Shown: one piece after another, positions 19,343-27,539 of the stretch
Layout of the letters: each line of letters starts with the position of its first letter
Position numbering within the stretch: position 1 is the first letter of the stretch
Assembly (NCBI GenBank): GCA_043751595.1
Contig: JAYUZR010000028.1
Span: 1-31,459, forward strand
Length of the DNA stretch: 31,459 nucleotides
DNA from: JAYUZR01 sp043751595
GTDB lineage: Bacteria; Patescibacteriota; UBA1384; CAILIB01
Direction of reading: 5' to 3'
Program-made: the position numbers and the translations under genes
The notes under the pieces: model-generated
The model's input: the letters and a program-made list of their open reading frames with translations, nothing else
What the model was told of the DNA's origin: nothing
Databases searched by the model: none

Positions 19343-22300
19343 GATCGACGGCACCATAGCACAATCTGAGCCACAAGCCGAGAACAAACTGCAATTTACC
19401 CACTTGCATGTGCACTCGCACTACTCCCTGCTCGACGGAGCCGGTAAATTAGATGTGCTTATCGAGCGAGCAAAGGCCTTGGGAATGGATTCACTCGCCC
19501 TTACTGATCACGGCGCCATGTACGGCATCGTCGAGTTCTATGAAACCTGCAAAAAGAAGGGTATTAAGCCCATTTTAGGGGTCGAGGCGTATCTAGCCGC
19601 ACGAGGCCGGCACGATAAAGATAATCGGGTCGATAGCAAGTCATTCCATCAACTACTCCTGGCCGAGACCTACGAGGGGTATCAAAACCTGCTTAAACTA
19701 ACCAGCGAGGCGCACCTTAACGGCTTCTACTACAAGCCCCGCATTGATAAAGAACTACTTAAACAGCACAGCAAGGGTCTAATCGCTACTTCTAGCTGCT
19801 TGGCCGGAGAAGTCCCTCGTCGGTTTGAACAAAATGGCTGGGACGATGCCAAGCAGGCACTAGAAGGCATGTTGGAAATTTTTGGTACTGAAAACTATTA
19901 CCTCGAGCTCCAACCCCACCGAGATATGCCGGAGCAGCGGGCCTTAAACGATGCGCTCAAGCGCCTGGCTAGTGAGTACAGCCTGCCCCTGATCGCCACC
20001 AACGATATCCACTACGTATTACCCGAAGATAACGAGGCACAAGATGTATTGGTATGCGTACAGTCTGGCCGTCAGGTAAATGATGCCAACCGGCTAAATA
20101 TGACCGCCTACGATCTGAGTATGTGGTCACCCGAGCAAATGGCCGAGGCCTTTGCCGATGTCCCCGAAGCCATAAGTAACACGGCAAAGATTGCCGAGCG
20201 CTGCAATGTGGAGATTCCGATGGGCAAGAGTATTTTGCCAGTGTTCCCAAGCCCAGATGGCATGACCGATCGCGAATACCTGCGACACCTCTGTAAAGAA
20301 GGCGTACAAAGGCGCTACGGATTCCCGTATGTGCAGCGCCAAACCTGGGCCGAGGGCGAACTCCTGCCTTCTCCTCAAAATGATCCTGCCATTCCACTAG
20401 AGGAGCGCGTTGCCATGCGCCTAGAGTATGAGCTTTCCGTTATTGAACGCATGGGTTACGAGAGCTACTTCTTAATTACTCAGGATTTTATTAACTGGGC
20501 ACGGGCACACGGCATTATGATCGGGCCTGGCCGTGGCTCTGCGGCAGGATCAATCGTTTCGTGGCTCACCAACATCATCAACCTGGATCCTCTCAAATAT
20601 AATCTTATTTTTGAGCGTTTCCTAAACCCTGAGCGTATCGGCATGCCAGATATCGATAACGATATCGAGGCAGGGCGGCGGGATGAGGTAATTCAGTATG
20701 TACGTGAGCGCTATGGTACCGAGCAAGTCGCCCAGATTATTACCTTTGGAACAATGGCCGCCCGCGCTGCCGTGCGCGATGTAGGCCGTGCCCTTGGGGT
20801 TTCCTATGGGGAGTGTGATCAAATTGCCAAGCTGATTCCTTCTGGTCCTGGCGGCATGACTATTGCCCAAGCACTGGAAAATATTACCGAGCTTAAGCAA
20901 CTCTACGATCAGAACGATCAACATCGCCACCTGCTGGATATTGCTATTCGTTTAGAGGGTGTTGCTCGCCATACCTCGGTGCACGCGGCAGGGGTGGTTG
21001 TCACCAAAGAGCCACTCACCACCTACCTCCCACTTCAGCGCGCTGCCAAGGACGAAAACATCATCGTTACCCAGTATGCGATGAACCAAGTGGAGCACTT
21101 GGGCCTGCTCAAAATCGATTTCCTCGGCCTCTCCAACCTCGATATTATTCAGCTCGCACTTAAAATCATCCGGAAAACCCGTGGGGTTGATATCAACCTG
21201 GATACGATTCCGATTGATGATCTTGCCAGCTACGAGCTCCTTACTCGCGCCGAAACCACCGGAGTCTTCCAGCTAGAATCGGCCGGCATGAAGCGCTACC
21301 TAAAGGAGTTAAAGCCAAACACCTTTGAAGATATTCTTTCTATGGTAGCTTTGTACCGCCCAGGTCCAATGGACGCTATCCCAGACTTTATTGAGAGCAA
21401 GCATGGTCGCCGCAAGATTACCTATCTTCACCCTATTCTGGAGCCGATTCTCTCAACCACCTATGGCGTAATTGTAACCCAAGACCAAGTACTAGAAATC
21501 GCCAGAAAGTTTGCCGATTTTAGTTATGCCGAAGCTGATATTTTGCGTAAGGCAGTAGGTAAAAAGATTAAAGCCCTCCTTGATGAGCAGCGTGAAAAGT
21601 TCTGCTCACAAGCAGCCCTAAAACCAACTATTACCCGCGAAAGGGCCGAAGAAGTCTGGAACTTCATCGAGCCATTTGCTCGTTACGGATTCAACCGTGC
21701 TCACGCGGCCTGCTACGCCATGATCGCCTACCAAACAGCGTATCTTAAGGCGCACTATCCGGTAGAGTTTATGGCCTCACTTCTTACTTCGGACGCTAAT
21801 AACCTCGACCGTATTGGTATTGAGATTGCTGAGTGTCGAGAAATGGGTGTGCAAGTACTGCCGCCAGATGTAAATGAATCATTTGTAGAGTTTGGTGCTA
21901 TTTTTTACTCCGCCGAAGATAAAGCTGAGCGCAGGCATGATAGCTACGTGCGTTTTGGCCTTGGCGCTATTAAAAATGTAGGTGTGCAGCCAGCCGAAGC
22001 AATTGTGGCCGAGCGTCAGCGAGGTGGACCTTTCCGCGATCTCGCAGATTTTCTTCGTCGCTGCGCCAACGCCTCTAACCGCAAGGTACTCGAAAACTTG
22101 GCGATGGCTGGAGCGCTCGATTGCTTAGCTGAGCGTCAGCAGATTTTGCACAACATGGATGGCATTTTGCTTTTCACCTCTTCTGTAGCAAAAGGTAACC
22201 GCAGCACCCAATTTAGCCTCTTCACCGAAGAAGAAAGCCCCGAGATGTACCATCTCCACCTCTCTCCCTGCCCTCCTGCCGAGCAAAAGCTCTGTCTTTC

Positions 22301-22991
22301 TTGGGAGCGTGAGCTCTTGGGTATTTATCTTTCTAGCCACCCAATTGCCAGTTATCGAGATCAGCTCCCACCCGACCGCGAACTTATCGGGAATCTTTCT
22401 CACCGCGAAGCTAACGAGGTGCTTAGAGTAGCAGGCATTGTGATGAGCATGCGCACCATCCTTACCAAAACCAACCAGCGCATGGCCTTTGTCCAGCTCG
22501 AGGACGAAACCGGGCCAGTAGAGGTGGTAGTCTTCCCCCGCACCTGGACCGAGAGTGAGAAAAAGCTCGTTGAAGGTGAGGCGGTCATTATTGAAGCTAA
22601 AGTAAGCCGCGATCTTCGCCGTGGTGGCCAGCGTCGCAAAAACGAAGATGGCGAAGAAATTGAAGAAGATGTTTCTGAGACCAAGCTACTGGCCGATAAG
22701 ATCTTTAGTATTGCCGACGTTACACCAGTGCAAGAAGATGGTGCCACCACCCAAAAACGCCGCACTGCCCAAGCAGTTATGATTCGCATCCCAGAAGATG
22801 GCGATAGGGCCCTGCTTCAGACCATTAAGGGGCACCTAGAAAAGTCTCCTGGCGGCCTACCAGTAAGCTTGGGCGTGCCAACGGTTGATGGCGAGCAAGA
22901 ACTGCAAATCACCCACAGAATCGAGCTGAGTGAGCAATTATACAGCCAACTTGCCTACTTGGTGGGAACTGAACGCGTCGTTTTAAGATAA
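19341..22991 (+). CDS. dnaE: DNA polymerase III alpha subunit
   Basis: 1216 aa, DnaE1-type length. The PHP domain opens with FTHLHVHSHYSLLDG, then LALTDHGAMYG, GVEAYLA, SKSFHQL, TSSCLAGE and NDIHY, so the full set of PHP metal-binding residues seems present. Palm: GPGRGSAAGS, then PDIDNDIEAGRRDEV with D439 and D441, and LLKIDFLGL with D593 as the third catalytic acid. The fingers and tandem HhH follow, then an OB-fold (VAGIVMSMRTILTKTNQRMAFVQLED). A charged linker with KNEDGEEIEED interrupts the C-terminal part. Translation of the next gene is close (4 nt). The start codon at 19341 is the only good one before the PHP strand. Confidence 0.97.
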   Translation: MIDGTIAQSEPQAENKLQFTHLHVHSHYSLLDGAGKLDVLIERAKALGMDSLALTDHGAMYGIVEFYETCKKKGIKPILGVEAYLAARGRHDKDNRVDSKSFHQLLLAETYEGYQNLLKLTSEAHLNGFYYKPRIDKELLKQHSKGLIATSSCLAGEVPRRFEQNGWDDAKQALEGMLEIFGTENYYLELQPHRDMPEQRALNDALKRLASEYSLPLIATNDIHYVLPEDNEAQDVLVCVQSGRQVNDANRLNMTAYDLSMWSPEQMAEAFADVPEAISNTAKIAERCNVEIPMGKSILPVFPSPDGMTDREYLRHLCKEGVQRRYGFPYVQRQTWAEGELLPSPQNDPAIPLEERVAMRLEYELSVIERMGYESYFLITQDFINWARAHGIMIGPGRGSAAGSIVSWLTNIINLDPLKYNLIFERFLNPERIGMPDIDNDIEAGRRDEVIQYVRERYGTEQVAQIITFGTMAARAAVRDVGRALGVSYGECDQIAKLIPSGPGGMTIAQALENITELKQLYDQNDQHRHLLDIAIRLEGVARHTSVHAAGVVVTKEPLTTYLPLQRAAKDENIIVTQYAMNQVEHLGLLKIDFLGLSNLDIIQLALKIIRKTRGVDINLDTIPIDDLASYELLTRAETTGVFQLESAGMKRYLKELKPNTFEDILSMVALYRPGPMDAIPDFIESKHGRRKITYLHPILEPILSTTYGVIVTQDQVLEIARKFADFSYAEADILRKAVGKKIKALLDEQREKFCSQAALKPTITRERAEEVWNFIEPFARYGFNRAHAACYAMIAYQTAYLKAHYPVEFMASLLTSDANNLDRIGIEIAECREMGVQVLPPDVNESFVEFGAIFYSAEDKAERRHDSYVRFGLGAIKNVGVQPAEAIVAERQRGGPFRDLADFLRRCANASNRKVLENLAMAGALDCLAERQQILHNMDGILLFTSSVAKGNRSTQFSLFTEEESPEMYHLHLSPCPPAEQKLCLSWERELLGIYLSSHPIASYRDQLPPDRELIGNLSHREANEVLRVAGIVMSMRTILTKTNQRMAFVQLEDETGPVEVVVFPRTWTESEKKLVEGEAVIIEAKVSRDLRRGGQRRKNEDGEEIEEDVSETKLLADKIFSIADVTPVQEDGATTQKRRTAQAVMIRIPEDGDRALLQTIKGHLEKSPGGLPVSLGVPTVDGEQELQITHRIELSEQLYSQLAYLVGTERVVLR

Positions 22992-22995
22992 TCCC

Positions 22996-23643
22996 ATGTC
23001 TGAACGTTTTGAATTCACTCCACCAGTCGAACATCAAGAGGATCGAGCAACCTGGGAAGCCTGCAAAGAAAAAGCCGCCGCCGTTGAGGCATTACTTGAG
23101 GAATACGAAGTACCGTCACCCCGCTTTCTCTCCCTTATTGCACAAGGAGAAATTGAAGTAGCACTCTTTAGCTCGGATCCTTTGGTATCCGAGATGGCCC
23201 TTACTCTCACCAATCTGGATCGTGCCCTAGTAGCCTACTCAGACGAAGTCGGCTCCGTCATTAACCGGCCACAAGACCACCGAAGACCAGATGAGCAACT
23301 GGTACACCCTATGGCACACCTCACCACATCGCCCGATGCTCGCCTATTTCTAGATGAAGTATATGATTTGCAAGAAGGTATCCGAGCCCTTCTCATGTCT
23401 CGCGTAATTCCCCGCACCAATTACGAAGAGATTCCTCTAGAGTCCGTCCGCAGCGTAGGTGAGGCAAGAACCCTCTGGTCTAACTGGTTTTTATATAAGA
23501 TGAAGGATTGCGCCGTGGTAGTAATTACCTCAGAGGGCGAGCAAGACATCTTAGTCATTGATGAGCTTGGCGATGATCAACCCGCCCACACCGAGCTCAC
23601 CGAAAGAGATGGAATCCCCTTACTTCGGATTGTGATTGACTAA
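22996..23643 (+). CDS. Unknown protein downstream of dnaE
   Basis: 215 aa, acidic, no membrane segment or signal peptide. An N-terminal helical region (about 15-50) is rich in Glu and Ala, the middle carries HPMAHLTTSPDARLFLDEVYDL, and a C-terminal alpha/beta part has CAVVVITSEGEQDILVIDELGDD and LLRIVID. No family is recognised. It begins 4 nt after dnaE and must be co-transcribed with it, so a link to replication or a shared growth-rate control is possible. Confidence 0.8.
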   Translation: MSERFEFTPPVEHQEDRATWEACKEKAAAVEALLEEYEVPSPRFLSLIAQGEIEVALFSSDPLVSEMALTLTNLDRALVAYSDEVGSVINRPQDHRRPDEQLVHPMAHLTTSPDARLFLDEVYDLQEGIRALLMSRVIPRTNYEEIPLESVRSVGEARTLWSNWFLYKMKDCAVVVITSEGEQDILVIDELGDDQPAHTELTERDGIPLLRIVID

Positions 23644-23662
23644 CCAAGGGCTTTTATGTACT

Positions 23663-23777
23663 GTGCCATCGGCACCGTCTCCCGACGAAAGCCAGAGCAA
23701 TGGGGGCCCCTCCCCGAAAGGGTAGAGACCGAATGCCAGCTAACTGGAAATTTGCTCCATTCGGAGCCTCCATTGCT
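23663..23777 (+). ncRNA. Highly structured 3' RNA region after the dnaE operon
   Basis: Three linked structures lie in a gap without genes. Hairpin GTGCC-ATC-GGCAC is at 23663-23675. Hairpin CGTC-TCCC-GACG is at 23676-23687. A three-way junction is closed by a 12-bp stem (23696-23707 with 23766-23777, one G-U) and encloses a CCC-GAAA-GGG tetraloop hairpin (23713-23722) and a 7-bp stem CCGAATG/CATTCGG (23729-23735 with 23758-23764). T4 follows, then a separate strong terminator. No known riboswitch or small RNA is recognised. The strand is inferred from the T-run and the upstream gene. Confidence 0.45.
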
Positions 23778-23789
23778 TTTGTAAAAAAC

Positions 23790-23816
23790 GAGCCCCCGCG
23801 AAGTCGCGGAGGGCTC
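23790..23816. terminator. Bidirectional intrinsic terminator
   Basis: GAGCCC/GGGCTC (23790-23795 with 23811-23816) stacked on CCGCGA/TCGCGG (23796-23801 with 23804-23809), one bulged A, A- and T-tracts outside. It separates the dnaE operon from the convergent envelope operon. Confidence 0.9.
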
Positions 23817-23820
23817 TTTC

Positions 23821-24309
23821 TTATCCCTCAAGCGCGGCGGCGGCGCGCTGAATCTCCTGCTCCACCTCGTACACCTTAGGTACATTCGGCACATGGAGTG
23901 GCTCTTTAGAGCCGGCGGTTGTTATCTCGATAGTGCCGTATCCAAACATCGAACCCAGCAGCCCACGGACATCGTGCCCTACCTGTTGAATACTCAACAA
24001 CGAACACTCAGACATCGAGCGATGCAGCATGGTGTGCTGCTCGGTAATCATCAACCTTTTATTCGTAAGAATGACCACCGTATTATCCCAGTGATGATGC
24101 GCCCGCCAGCTACTTACCCCTGCCAGAACGAGCAATACAGGAGCAGAAACACCAAGTAACCAGTTGGGAACCTGGAGCGCAAAGAGAAAAATAAAAAGAA
24201 GAAGGAGCCCGACGCTACGCAGCAGTGGTAGGAGCAGCACCAGCGGGTGTTGGCGGCTCAGCATAACCACTTGCTCGCCCGGTAGTTGGCCCTGAAACTG
24301 ATAAGACAT
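23821..24309 (-). CDS. Bacterial PH-domain membrane protein (YdbS-like)
   Basis: 162 aa from ATG 24309. GEQVVMLSRQHPLVLL leads into two hydrophobic segments (about residues 24-44 and 48-64), followed by a soluble domain with VILTNKRLMITEQ, SECSLLSIQQVGHDVRGLLGSMFGYGTIEI and HVPNVPKVYEV. The T-N-K-R/I-G-x-G-T-I-x-I pattern is that of the bacterial PH-like domain (bPH2, YdbS/YdbT type). The function is unknown in most bacteria. It starts inside the receiver gene, a 95-nt overlap that cannot be removed without losing the conserved start. Confidence 0.88.
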   Translation of the reverse strand: MSYQFQGQLPGEQVVMLSRQHPLVLLLPLLRSVGLLLLFIFLFALQVPNWLLGVSAPVLLVLAGVSSWRAHHHWDNTVVILTNKRLMITEQHTMLHRSMSECSLLSIQQVGHDVRGLLGSMFGYGTIEITTAGSKEPLHVPNVPKVYEVEQEIQRAAAALEG

Positions 24310-24682
24310 ATTGCTTGATTTTCTCAATTACTGCCCCTGGAAGCATCTCTCCCTTGGTAATATAATCGGTGGCCCCAAGTTGCAGGCCGCGGGCTTGATC
24401 GTCGATATCGGCCAAGGCAGAAACAATAATGACTGGGATATGGGTCCACTCGGGGTGGCGCTTAATTTGAGCCAGAACATCGTACCCAGAAAGCTTTGGC
24501 AGCATTACATCGAGCAGAATAAGTTGAATATCTGGATTAGCCGATAACACATCGAGGGCCTGCATGCCATCGAAGGCCTGAAGTACGCGAAACTCGGCGA
24601 TTTCGAATCGCTCGGTGTAGAGATCTTGGAGAATCTCGTCGTCTTCAACCAACAGAATAAGAGGAGCTTTATTCATATCCAA
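24215..24682 (-). CDS. Stand-alone response regulator receiver domain
   Basis: 155 aa. CheY-like receiver with acidic pocket D14-D15 (LVEDDE), phospho-acceptor D58 (LLDVMLP), switch S88 (IIVSAL) and K110 (YITKG). No output domain follows, only a Gly/Pro/Thr-rich tail from about residue 128. No sensor kinase is in the window. The tail is encoded by the same DNA as the N-terminus of the PH-domain protein. Operon position between a lipid-linked sugar transferase and a membrane PH protein hints at envelope control. Confidence 0.93.
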   Translation of the reverse strand: MDMNKAPLILLVEDDEILQDLYTERFEIAEFRVLQAFDGMQALDVLSANPDIQLILLDVMLPKLSGYDVLAQIKRHPEWTHIPVIIVSALADIDDQARGLQLGATDYITKGEMLPGAVIEKIKQYVLSVSGPTTGRASGYAEPPTPAGAAPTTAA

Positions 24683-24711
24683 CCCATCGTACCGCGGAAG
24701 AAGCCTAAGTA

Positions 24712-25764
24712 CTAGTGCCGTACAGGAACCAAATGCGCCCGTCTACGCTCAAGAATATAACTGAGGATGATCAGAATCATCATTGCCAAAGGAATACCGA
24801 TCAAGAGCCAGCCTTTATCGGTAGCTCGCTGTAAACCAAAGGCCAAGACGCCAAAAAGAAGCGATGTCCCACTAATCACTAATACCACCTGAGAAGCACT
24901 GAGTCCTGCGCGAAGTAGGCGATGATGTAAGTGTCGCTGATCTGCCTGGTAAATCTTCTCCCCCGCCATCAGACGTTTTGCAATTACGAGCACCGCATCC
25001 AGCACTGGAATACCAAGCACCACGGCAGCTGTAGCCATTTTGCCGCCGGAAATAATTGCGGCGGTAGCAATCCAGAATCCCAGTACCTGCGAACCAACCG
25101 TTCCCATAAATAACTTAGACGGTGACCAGTTCCAGGGAAGAAACCCAAGTGAACTCCCCGCCAATAATGCCGCCATAATGGCCGAGGCTCCGCTATCTAG
25201 GCGAAGAGAAAGAGCAGCAAGTGTGGCCGACCCGGTGGCAGCAATACTAGCCGCCAAGCCATCAAGGCCATCAAACCAGTTTACTACATTGATGATAGCG
25301 GCGATCCATACCACCGTTACCAGCCCAGACCAATTACCAAAAAATAAATCAGTATTACTCCAGGGAAGACGAATAAAATCGATGGTCACCCCGCCCCAAA
25401 GGAGCAATAATCCTGCCCCAAACTGGCCAAGTAATTGTCCCCAGGCGGGTACGCCCCAAATGTCATCCAGTAACCCAATGATCAGCAGGAGCACCATTGC
25501 TAGAGAAATACCGAGCACCTGCATACCCTCGAGCGCGAGATGCGTTGGCATCCACGCATACAACAATAGAAATCCGCCAAGGGTAGCCAACCAAATTGCC
25601 AAACCCCCCACTCGGGGTTTGCGCTCGGTGTGCACATCGCGGGCCCGAATCTTGGGCAAGAGGGCCAGCCGCTTTGCTAATCTATAGAAAACTCCGGTAG
25701 CCACGAAGGTGGCCAACCCGGAGCCTAGTGCAACTAATATCGTCGGAAGAACCGCGAGCGCCAT
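24712..25764 (-). CDS. WecA/MraY-family polyprenyl-phosphate sugar-1-phosphate transferase
   Basis: 350 aa with about 10 hydrophobic segments. Family motifs: ERKPRVGGLAIW, GLLDDIWGVP with the catalytic D-D pair (about 100-101), NVVNWFDGLDGLAASI, where N-x-x-D-G-x-D-G is characteristic, and a late HLHHRLLRAG. It should transfer a sugar-1-phosphate, commonly GlcNAc-1-P, from a UDP-sugar to undecaprenyl phosphate to start glycan assembly. WecA/TagO type is more likely than MraY because of the HHRL motif and the neighbouring sugar genes. 8 nt after ndk. Confidence 0.92.
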   Translation of the reverse strand: MALAVLPTILVALGSGLATFVATGVFYRLAKRLALLPKIRARDVHTERKPRVGGLAIWLATLGGFLLLYAWMPTHLALEGMQVLGISLAMVLLLIIGLLDDIWGVPAWGQLLGQFGAGLLLLWGGVTIDFIRLPWSNTDLFFGNWSGLVTVVWIAAIINVVNWFDGLDGLAASIAATGSATLAALSLRLDSGASAIMAALLAGSSLGFLPWNWSPSKLFMGTVGSQVLGFWIATAAIISGGKMATAAVVLGIPVLDAVLVIAKRLMAGEKIYQADQRHLHHRLLRAGLSASQVVLVISGTSLLFGVLAFGLQRATDKGWLLIGIPLAMMILIILSYILERRRAHLVPVRH

Positions 25765-25772
25765 ATGCGCTA

Positions 25773-26399
25773 CTAAAGATTGCGTTTATCGCCAAACATA
25801 ATCACGTGGTCAGCCCTGTCGTAATCATGCAATTCGCTCTCGCTAAACCAGTGGGCGATCTCGTGCTTAGCTTCTTCAGCTGTTTCGGAGGCATGGACAA
25901 TATTAAAGATACCTCGACTCTCCATGTTTGCCGCGGTAGGAGCATCGCTGGAATAATCTCCGCGGATGGTACCCGGCTGTGCGAACACCGGCAGGGTATC
26001 GCCAACGATTTTGCGTACTACCGGAATGGCGTGAACACCCTCAATTACCATAGGGATAACTGGTCCCATCTCCATGAACTCGATCAGAGATTTACGCACG
26101 CCCTTGCCGATTATCTTTGGATCATCGGTGCCAATTTCTTTGATTGGATCAATCCCGTACTCGGTAAAGGTTTTGAGGCCCTTGGTGCCGAGGCGCTCTA
26201 TCCAGGCTTCGTCCTTGGGATAAAAATTATCGAAGTGATCAAATGATGGAGTGACCATCTTCAGAGCGATAATCTTAAGACCGCGCTGCTCGAGACGCTT
26301 AATAACCTCGCCAATGAGCCCGCGCATGACCCCATCTGGCTTAACCATCACAAAGCTTCTTTCAGTAGGAAGGTGGTGGGTTTTGTACTTAGCGCCCAT
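25773..26399 (-). CDS. ndk: Nucleoside diphosphate kinase
   Basis: 208 aa from ATG 26399 (a TTG directly before it is not preferred). FVMVKPDGVMRGLIGEV, EQRGLKIIALKM, GPVIPMVIEG, QPGTIRGDYS and NIVHASET include all NDP-kinase hallmarks, with the catalytic His in NIVHAS. An insertion of about 40 residues in the middle (WIERLGTKGLKTFTEYGIDP and around) and a C-terminal extension lengthen it beyond the normal 140-150. It balances NTP pools and supplies UTP/CTP for sugar activation, which suits its place between glycosyltransferase genes. Confidence 0.96.
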   Translation of the reverse strand: MGAKYKTHHLPTERSFVMVKPDGVMRGLIGEVIKRLEQRGLKIIALKMVTPSFDHFDNFYPKDEAWIERLGTKGLKTFTEYGIDPIKEIGTDDPKIIGKGVRKSLIEFMEMGPVIPMVIEGVHAIPVVRKIVGDTLPVFAQPGTIRGDYSSDAPTAANMESRGIFNIVHASETAEEAKHEIAHWFSESELHDYDRADHVIMFGDKRNL

Positions 26400-26444
26400 C
26401 AAAGTGAAAATTACTTATCAGCCTCAGCCTATCAGGAATTATCC

Positions 26445-27539
26445 CTAGAACCCATAGGCTTTCACGGTTTTTTCGATGCCTTCCTTAAACCGTTCTGGGG
26501 AAAATTCTTCTGCCCGAGCGCGAATCTTTTGCGAGTCATAATTTGATACTGAAAAACGACCCAAGAGCTCAGCCAAGGCTTGTGACGTTTGCCCCATAAA
26601 GAACTCTCCCGTTTCTCCAGCCACCACACTCTCGCTCGCTCCCCCTACTCCATAAGCAAGCACCGGGCGCCCGGCAGCCATTGCCTCTACAGGGACAATG
26701 CCAAAATCTTCTTCTGCCCCAAAGAGAAGGGCGTCAGCACCCTGCAGTAATCGCAGTTTTTCTTCGGTAGAAACTCGGCCCTTAAACTCGATCAGCGGAC
26801 TGCCATTGGCTAGTGCACGCAACGCTTTTTCTTGTTCGCCAGCACCAGCCACAATCAGGCGCTTACCCGCAAGGAGGCATGCTTGAATCGCCAAATCTAC
26901 TCGCTTATAGGAAACCAGGCGGCCAATACTTAAGAAGTATCCGTCCGACTCTTTGCCCTCCCCGGGAGTAATGTGCGCGACATCTACCGGCGGGTACACC
27001 ACTTCGCTCTCGCGGCGGTAGATCTTGGCAATACGCCCCTTAGTAGTTTCGGAGTTTGCCCAATAGACATCTGGGCGAGCCGAAGAGGCTACATCCCACA
27101 TTCGTAAGTGGTGCAAAAAGCGTTGCATGGCAGGGCGGAGAATCGGATTGCGCATGCGCCCAACAGCATCATCCCCACTTAGGCCCCAGGCGTAGCGAAT
27201 GGGCGCGTGCAGGTAGCACAGATGCGTCTGGTCGGGATGGGTAATAACCCCCTTTACGAAGCCAGTAGACGTAGAAATCACCAGGTCGTAGCCCTTAAGG
27301 TTGAGCATCTCCACTGCCTGTGGCAAAAAAGGTAGCAAGGGCGCCTGCTTTTTAATCAGCTTATAGAGAGGTTGGAGTGGGCTGGTTTTGACCACCCCAA
27401 AATCTTGTATTTCTTCGTTCCAGATCAGACTAAAAACATCTGCCTCGGGGTAGATTTCTCGCAAAGAAGCCAACACCAATTCGCCGCCACCGCGGGTAGT
27501 GATCCAGTCGTGTACCAGGGCAACCTTGGGCGCAACCAT
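26445..27539 (-). CDS. GT4-family glycosyltransferase
   Basis: 364 aa. Opens VALVHDWITTRGGGELVLASL, the WcaI/WbaZ-like acceptor loop, then HAPIRYAWG and WANSETTKGRIAKIY. The donor domain has FLSIGRLVSYKRVDLAIQA, LIVAGAGEQEK, FKGRVSTEEKLRLLQGADALLFGAEEDFGIVPVEAMAAGRPVLAYG, which contains the E-x7-E pattern. A retaining transferase adding sugar to a lipid-linked glycan is likely; sugars are unknown. The ATG overlaps the sugar transferase stop by one base (TAATG). Confidence 0.95.
   Translation of the reverse strand: MVAPKVALVHDWITTRGGGELVLASLREIYPEADVFSLIWNEEIQDFGVVKTSPLQPLYKLIKKQAPLLPFLPQAVEMLNLKGYDLVISTSTGFVKGVITHPDQTHLCYLHAPIRYAWGLSGDDAVGRMRNPILRPAMQRFLHHLRMWDVASSARPDVYWANSETTKGRIAKIYRRESEVVYPPVDVAHITPGEGKESDGYFLSIGRLVSYKRVDLAIQACLLAGKRLIVAGAGEQEKALRALANGSPLIEFKGRVSTEEKLRLLQGADALLFGAEEDFGIVPVEAMAAGRPVLAYGVGGASESVVAGETGEFFMGQTSQALAELLGRFSVSNYDSQKIRARAEEFSPERFKEGIEKTVKAYGF

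Noticed and set aside
19969..20397. 142-codon minus-strand frame inside dnaE
   Set aside because: Antisense shadow of the PHP/palm coding sequence without independent support.
22400..22789. 129-codon minus-strand Ser/Arg-rich frame inside dnaE
   Set aside because: Ser/Arg/Thr-rich translation typical of the reverse strand of a coding gene.
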